This document shows positions 61,968 to 64,000 of a DNA stretch of 64,000 nt, piece after piece. Position 1 is the first letter of the stretch; each line of letters begins with the position of its first letter. A model generated the notes under the pieces. That model was not told where the DNA came from and did not search any database. It saw only the letters and a program-made list of their open reading frames with translations. Location: positions 434,001 to 498,000 of the forward strand of contig CAWJSX010000005.1 in assembly GCA_963845675.1 (NCBI GenBank), read 5' to 3'. The stretch comes from CAWJMD01 sp963845675 (GTDB lineage Bacteria; Actinomycetota; Actinomycetes; Actinomycetales; CAWJMD01). Position numbers and translations under genes: made by a program.

Positions 61968-63803
61968 GTGGCGCAGACCAGATGGCTCTCGGACTCCGAA
62001 CAGCAGGTGTGGCGCGCCTACCTGGAGGCCACCCAACGGCTGTGGGAACGGCTGGGTCGCGAGCTCGACGAGACCGGCGACATCTCCCTGGGGGAGTACG
62101 AGGTGCTGGTCCGCCTGTCCGAGGCACCGGACAGGACACTGCGCATGAGCGAGCTCGCGGACCTGCTGGTGCACTCGCGCAGCAGGCTCACGCACACCGT
62201 CGCCCGCATGGAGAGGAGCGACCTCGTCACCCGCCGACCGTGCTCGGACGACGGGCGTGGGGTGATGTGCCAGGTCACCGAGGCGGGGCTCGCCGCGCTC
62301 GCGGAGCACGCCCCCGTCCACGTCGCGGGCGTCCGGGAGCACCTGTTCGACCAGATGGACGCCGAGGAGACCGAGGTCCTGGGCCGGGTCCTGGCGCGCG
62401 TCGCCGAGCACCTCAAGGGCTCCGAGCACCCTCGCGTCGGACGCCGAGCCGGCCCGCGCGACACTGGGGGCGTGACCTACCCTTTCGAGGCACCTGCCTC
62501 CCGCGCCCTGTTCGACCGCGCCTCGCAGGTGACCCCCGGCGGCGTGAACTCCCCGGTGCGCGCCTTCCGTGCGGTCGGTGGCACCCCGCGCTTCATGGTG
62601 TCCGGGAATGGGCCGTACCTCACCGACGCGGACGGTCGCGAGTACGTCGACCTGGTGTGCTCGTGGGGTCCGATGATCCTCGGCCACGCTCACCCCTCGG
62701 TCCTGGCCGCCGTGACGAAGGCTGCGTCACAGGGGTTCTCGTTCGGCACGCCGAGCGAGAACGAGGTGCTCCTGGCCGAGGAGATCGTGTCGCGCGTCGC
62801 CCCGGTCGAGCAGCTGCGTCTGGTGTCCTCGGGAACCGAGGCCACGATGAGCGCGATCAGGCTGGCCCGAGGATTCACCGGCCGCCCCGCCGTCGTGAAG
62901 TTCTCCGGTCACTACCACGGCCACGTCGACGCCCTGCTGGCGTCGGCGGGCTCCGGCGTCGCCACCTTCGCGCTGCCGGACACGCCCGGTGTCACCGGGG
63001 CGAGCGCGGCCGACACCCTCGTGCTCCCGTACAACGACCCCGACGCCGTCGACGCCGTCTTCGCCGAGCACGGTGAGCGCATCGCGTGCGTGATCACCGA
63101 GGCGGCCGCGGGCAACATGGGCGTGGTGCCGCCGATGGCGGGGTTCACGCGCCACCTGCGGGAGACCACGGCCCGCCACGGGGCCCTGCTGGTCAGCGAC
63201 GAGGTGATGACGGGCTTCCGCGTGTCCCGGGCCGGCTGGTTCGGCCTCGAGGGCGACCAGGGTGGCGCCCCCGACCTCTTCACCTTCGGCAAGGTGATGG
63301 GTGGGGGGTTCCCGGCGGCGGGCTTCGGCGGCCGTGCCGACGTGATGGCGCACCTCGCGCCGTCCGGCCCCGTCTACCAGGCGGGCACGCTCAGCGGGAA
63401 CCCCGTGGCCACGGCCGCGGGCCTGGCGACGCTGCGGGGCGCCGACGACGACGTGTACGCGCACCTGGACGCGACCGCGGACGTGCTGGTCGAGGCCGTG
63501 GCGGACGCGTTGACGGAGGCCGGGGTCGCGCACGTGGTCGGGCGGGCAGGCTCGATGTTCAGCTTCTTCCTCGGCGTCGACCCCGCGGACGGGCCGGTGC
63601 TGGACTACGCCCGCGCCCGGGGCCAGAGTGCCGCGGCGTACCGGTCCTTCTTCCACGCCATGCTGGAGCGGGGCGTCTACCTGCCACCGTCGGCGTTCGA
63701 GTCGTGGTTCCTCTCGGCGTCGCACGACGACACCGCCGTCGCCCGGGTGCTCGACGCGGTGCCCGCCGCCGCGCGCGCGGCCGCGGAGGCCGTCGACGCC
63801 TGA
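61968..63803 (+). CDS. MarR regulator read continuously into HemL (fused frame)
   Basis: A 611-residue uninterrupted frame. The first 168 residues form a MarR winged helix: QVWRAYLEATQRLWERLGREL, LGEYEVLVRLSEAPDRTLRMSEL, VHSRSRLTHTVARMERSDLV and a RRPCSDDGRGVMCQVTEAG wing. No stop separates it from hemL (start GTG 62472, listed separately). Either the MarR stop was lost through a one-base error (a shifted frame would end in the GTGA at the hemL start) or a real fusion exists. MarR probably controls the divergent YceI gene. Confidence 0.6.
   Translation: MAQTRWLSDSEQQVWRAYLEATQRLWERLGRELDETGDISLGEYEVLVRLSEAPDRTLRMSELADLLVHSRSRLTHTVARMERSDLVTRRPCSDDGRGVMCQVTEAGLAALAEHAPVHVAGVREHLFDQMDAEETEVLGRVLARVAEHLKGSEHPRVGRRAGPRDTGGVTYPFEAPASRALFDRASQVTPGGVNSPVRAFRAVGGTPRFMVSGNGPYLTDADGREYVDLVCSWGPMILGHAHPSVLAAVTKAASQGFSFGTPSENEVLLAEEIVSRVAPVEQLRLVSSGTEATMSAIRLARGFTGRPAVVKFSGHYHGHVDALLASAGSGVATFALPDTPGVTGASAADTLVLPYNDPDAVDAVFAEHGERIACVITEAAAGNMGVVPPMAGFTRHLRETTARHGALLVSDEVMTGFRVSRAGWFGLEGDQGGAPDLFTFGKVMGGGFPAAGFGGRADVMAHLAPSGPVYQAGTLSGNPVATAAGLATLRGADDDVYAHLDATADVLVEAVADALTEAGVAHVVGRAGSMFSFFLGVDPADGPVLDYARARGQSAAAYRSFFHAMLERGVYLPPSAFESWFLSASHDDTAVARVLDAVPAAARAAAEAVDA
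62460..62465 (+). promoter_or_regulatory. Possible internal -10 for leaderless hemL
   Basis: GACACT, then 6 bases, then GTG at 62472, inside the MarR-hemL continuous frame. Confidence 0.35.
62472..63803 (+). CDS. hemL: Glutamate-1-semialdehyde 2,1-aminomutase
   Basis: 443 residues. PLP enzyme that turns glutamate-1-semialdehyde into ALA, using the hemA product. Family motifs: VTPGGVNSPVRAFRAVGG, LVSSGTEATMSAIRLARGFTG, VVKFSGHYHGHVDALL, VISDEV-like LLVSDEVMTGFRV and the PLP Lys in DLFTFGKVMGGGFPAAGFGG. Normal length from GTG 62472, preceded by a GACACT motif 6 bases upstream, suggests independent translation even though the frame continues from MarR. Located 1.8 kb after hemB. Confidence 0.95.
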   Translation: MTYPFEAPASRALFDRASQVTPGGVNSPVRAFRAVGGTPRFMVSGNGPYLTDADGREYVDLVCSWGPMILGHAHPSVLAAVTKAASQGFSFGTPSENEVLLAEEIVSRVAPVEQLRLVSSGTEATMSAIRLARGFTGRPAVVKFSGHYHGHVDALLASAGSGVATFALPDTPGVTGASAADTLVLPYNDPDAVDAVFAEHGERIACVITEAAAGNMGVVPPMAGFTRHLRETTARHGALLVSDEVMTGFRVSRAGWFGLEGDQGGAPDLFTFGKVMGGGFPAAGFGGRADVMAHLAPSGPVYQAGTLSGNPVATAAGLATLRGADDDVYAHLDATADVLVEAVADALTEAGVAHVVGRAGSMFSFFLGVDPADGPVLDYARARGQSAAAYRSFFHAMLERGVYLPPSAFESWFLSASHDDTAVARVLDAVPAAARAAAEAVDA

Positions 63804-63837
63804 GGGGGCGTGAGCGCGACCACAGCGGGGCGTTTGC

Positions 63838-63843
63838 GAGACT
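63838..63843 (+). promoter_or_regulatory. -10 motif for leaderless phosphatase gene
   Basis: GAGACT, then 6 bases, then ATG at 63850. Confidence 0.4.
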
Positions 63844-63849
63844 GGGGGC

Positions 63850-64000
63850 ATGGAGACCACCACCGTCCACCTGATGCGCCACGGCGAGGTCTTCAACCCC
63901 GAGGGTGTGCTGTACGGACGCCTCGCCGGCTACCGGCTCTCCGAGCTCGGCCGGACGATGGCGCTGCGTGTCGCCGACCACCTGAAGGGCAACGGCCACG
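63850..64000 (+). CDS. Histidine phosphatase family protein, N-terminal part
   Basis: 50 residues before the window ends. The RHG catalytic motif is in VHLMRHGEV, followed by NPEGVLYGRLAGYRLSELGR, which matches histidine phosphatases (phosphoglycerate mutase superfamily). In actinobacteria this gene usually follows hemL and precedes TlpA-like and ResB/CcsB cytochrome c biogenesis genes, so that cluster is expected to the right. The leaderless ATG 63850 is supported by GAGACT. Confidence 0.8.
   Translation, partial: METTTVHLMRHGEVFNPEGVLYGRLAGYRLSELGRTMALRVADHLKGNGH

Overview
This window is about 73% G+C chromosomal DNA from an actinobacterium. Several things support this: Lsr2, a BldN-type sigma factor with an RsbN-like partner, a BldC/excisionase-like DNA-binding protein, the tiny ribosomal protein bS22, Rex with its operator ahead of hemA, a proline-rich class II LysRS, and heavy use of GTG starts and GTGA/ATGA overlaps. 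The gene order folK-DUF3180 ... nuoD-like ... panC-panD-nadB-nadC ... lysS-lsr2-clpC ... disA-radA ... bldC-like-bS22-epimerase-acyltransferase-rsbN-bldN-glutaredoxin-rex-hemACDB resembles the conserved core order of Streptomyces. The absence of Streptomyces-specific genes and the style of the proteins suggest a Nocardioidaceae-like genus (inference). I see no rRNA, tRNA, IS element, prophage or CRISPR array.

Layout. 1-2.6 kb: end of folK, DUF3180, an S51 peptidase and CorA. 3.0-6.9 kb: an OpuC-type compatible-solute ABC importer (ATPase divergent from two permeases and a lipoprotein binding protein). 6.9-13.8 kb: DUF1684, an Ala/Pro-rich membrane protein, an orphan NuoD-like protein, a pair of bacterial PH-domain proteins, an Lrp regulator divergent from ddaH, and a lipoprotein. 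13.8-20.7 kb: a MidA/NDUFAF7-type methyltransferase, a second methyltransferase, and the pantothenate/NAD block DUF2520-panC-panD-nadB-nadC. 20.7-31.4 kb: a large protein of unknown function, a methyltransferase, lysS, a one-TM protein, lsr2, a FhuF-like protein, clpC, and a divergent DUF305/LVIVD pair. 31.5-38.6 kb: SDR, EamA exporter, N-acetylglutamate synthase, mutY, disA, radA. 38.7-49 kb: methyltransferase, Cys-rich protein, Ppx/GppA, sugar isomerase, ABC exporter, putB-proC, Trk potassium uptake, AcuC-like deacetylase. 49-64 kb: bldC-like, bS22, epimerase, acyltransferase, rsbN, bldN, glutaredoxin, rex-hemA-hemC-hemD-hemB, a Ddn-like protein, YceI, MarR-hemL, and the start of a histidine phosphatase that commonly precedes cytochrome c biogenesis genes.

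Two window-wide patterns matter. First, many start codons sit 6-8 bases after a TANNNT-like -10 hexamer, the signature of leaderless mRNAs; this fixes many starts and reveals a possible 19-codon leaderless ORF upstream of radA. Second, about 15 unrelated genes contain single-base frameshifts, clustered at 8-12.6, 33-34.5 and 47-54 kb. These look like sequence errors, and each affected gene is annotated as one CDS with the shift noted.

How the genes work together. Rex senses NADH/NAD+ and probably controls its own operon with early tetrapyrrole synthesis; nadB/nadC feed the NAD pool; hemL and hemB complete ALA-to-porphobilinogen synthesis. BldN and RsbN form a sigma/anti-sigma pair. DisA and RadA link DNA repair to c-di-AMP. 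The most interesting biology is the orphan NuoD-like protein near a MidA-type methyltransferase, the leaderless promoter network (including a face-to-face bidirectional promoter), the Rex operator, the dyad before lsr2, and the MarR-HemL continuous reading frame.
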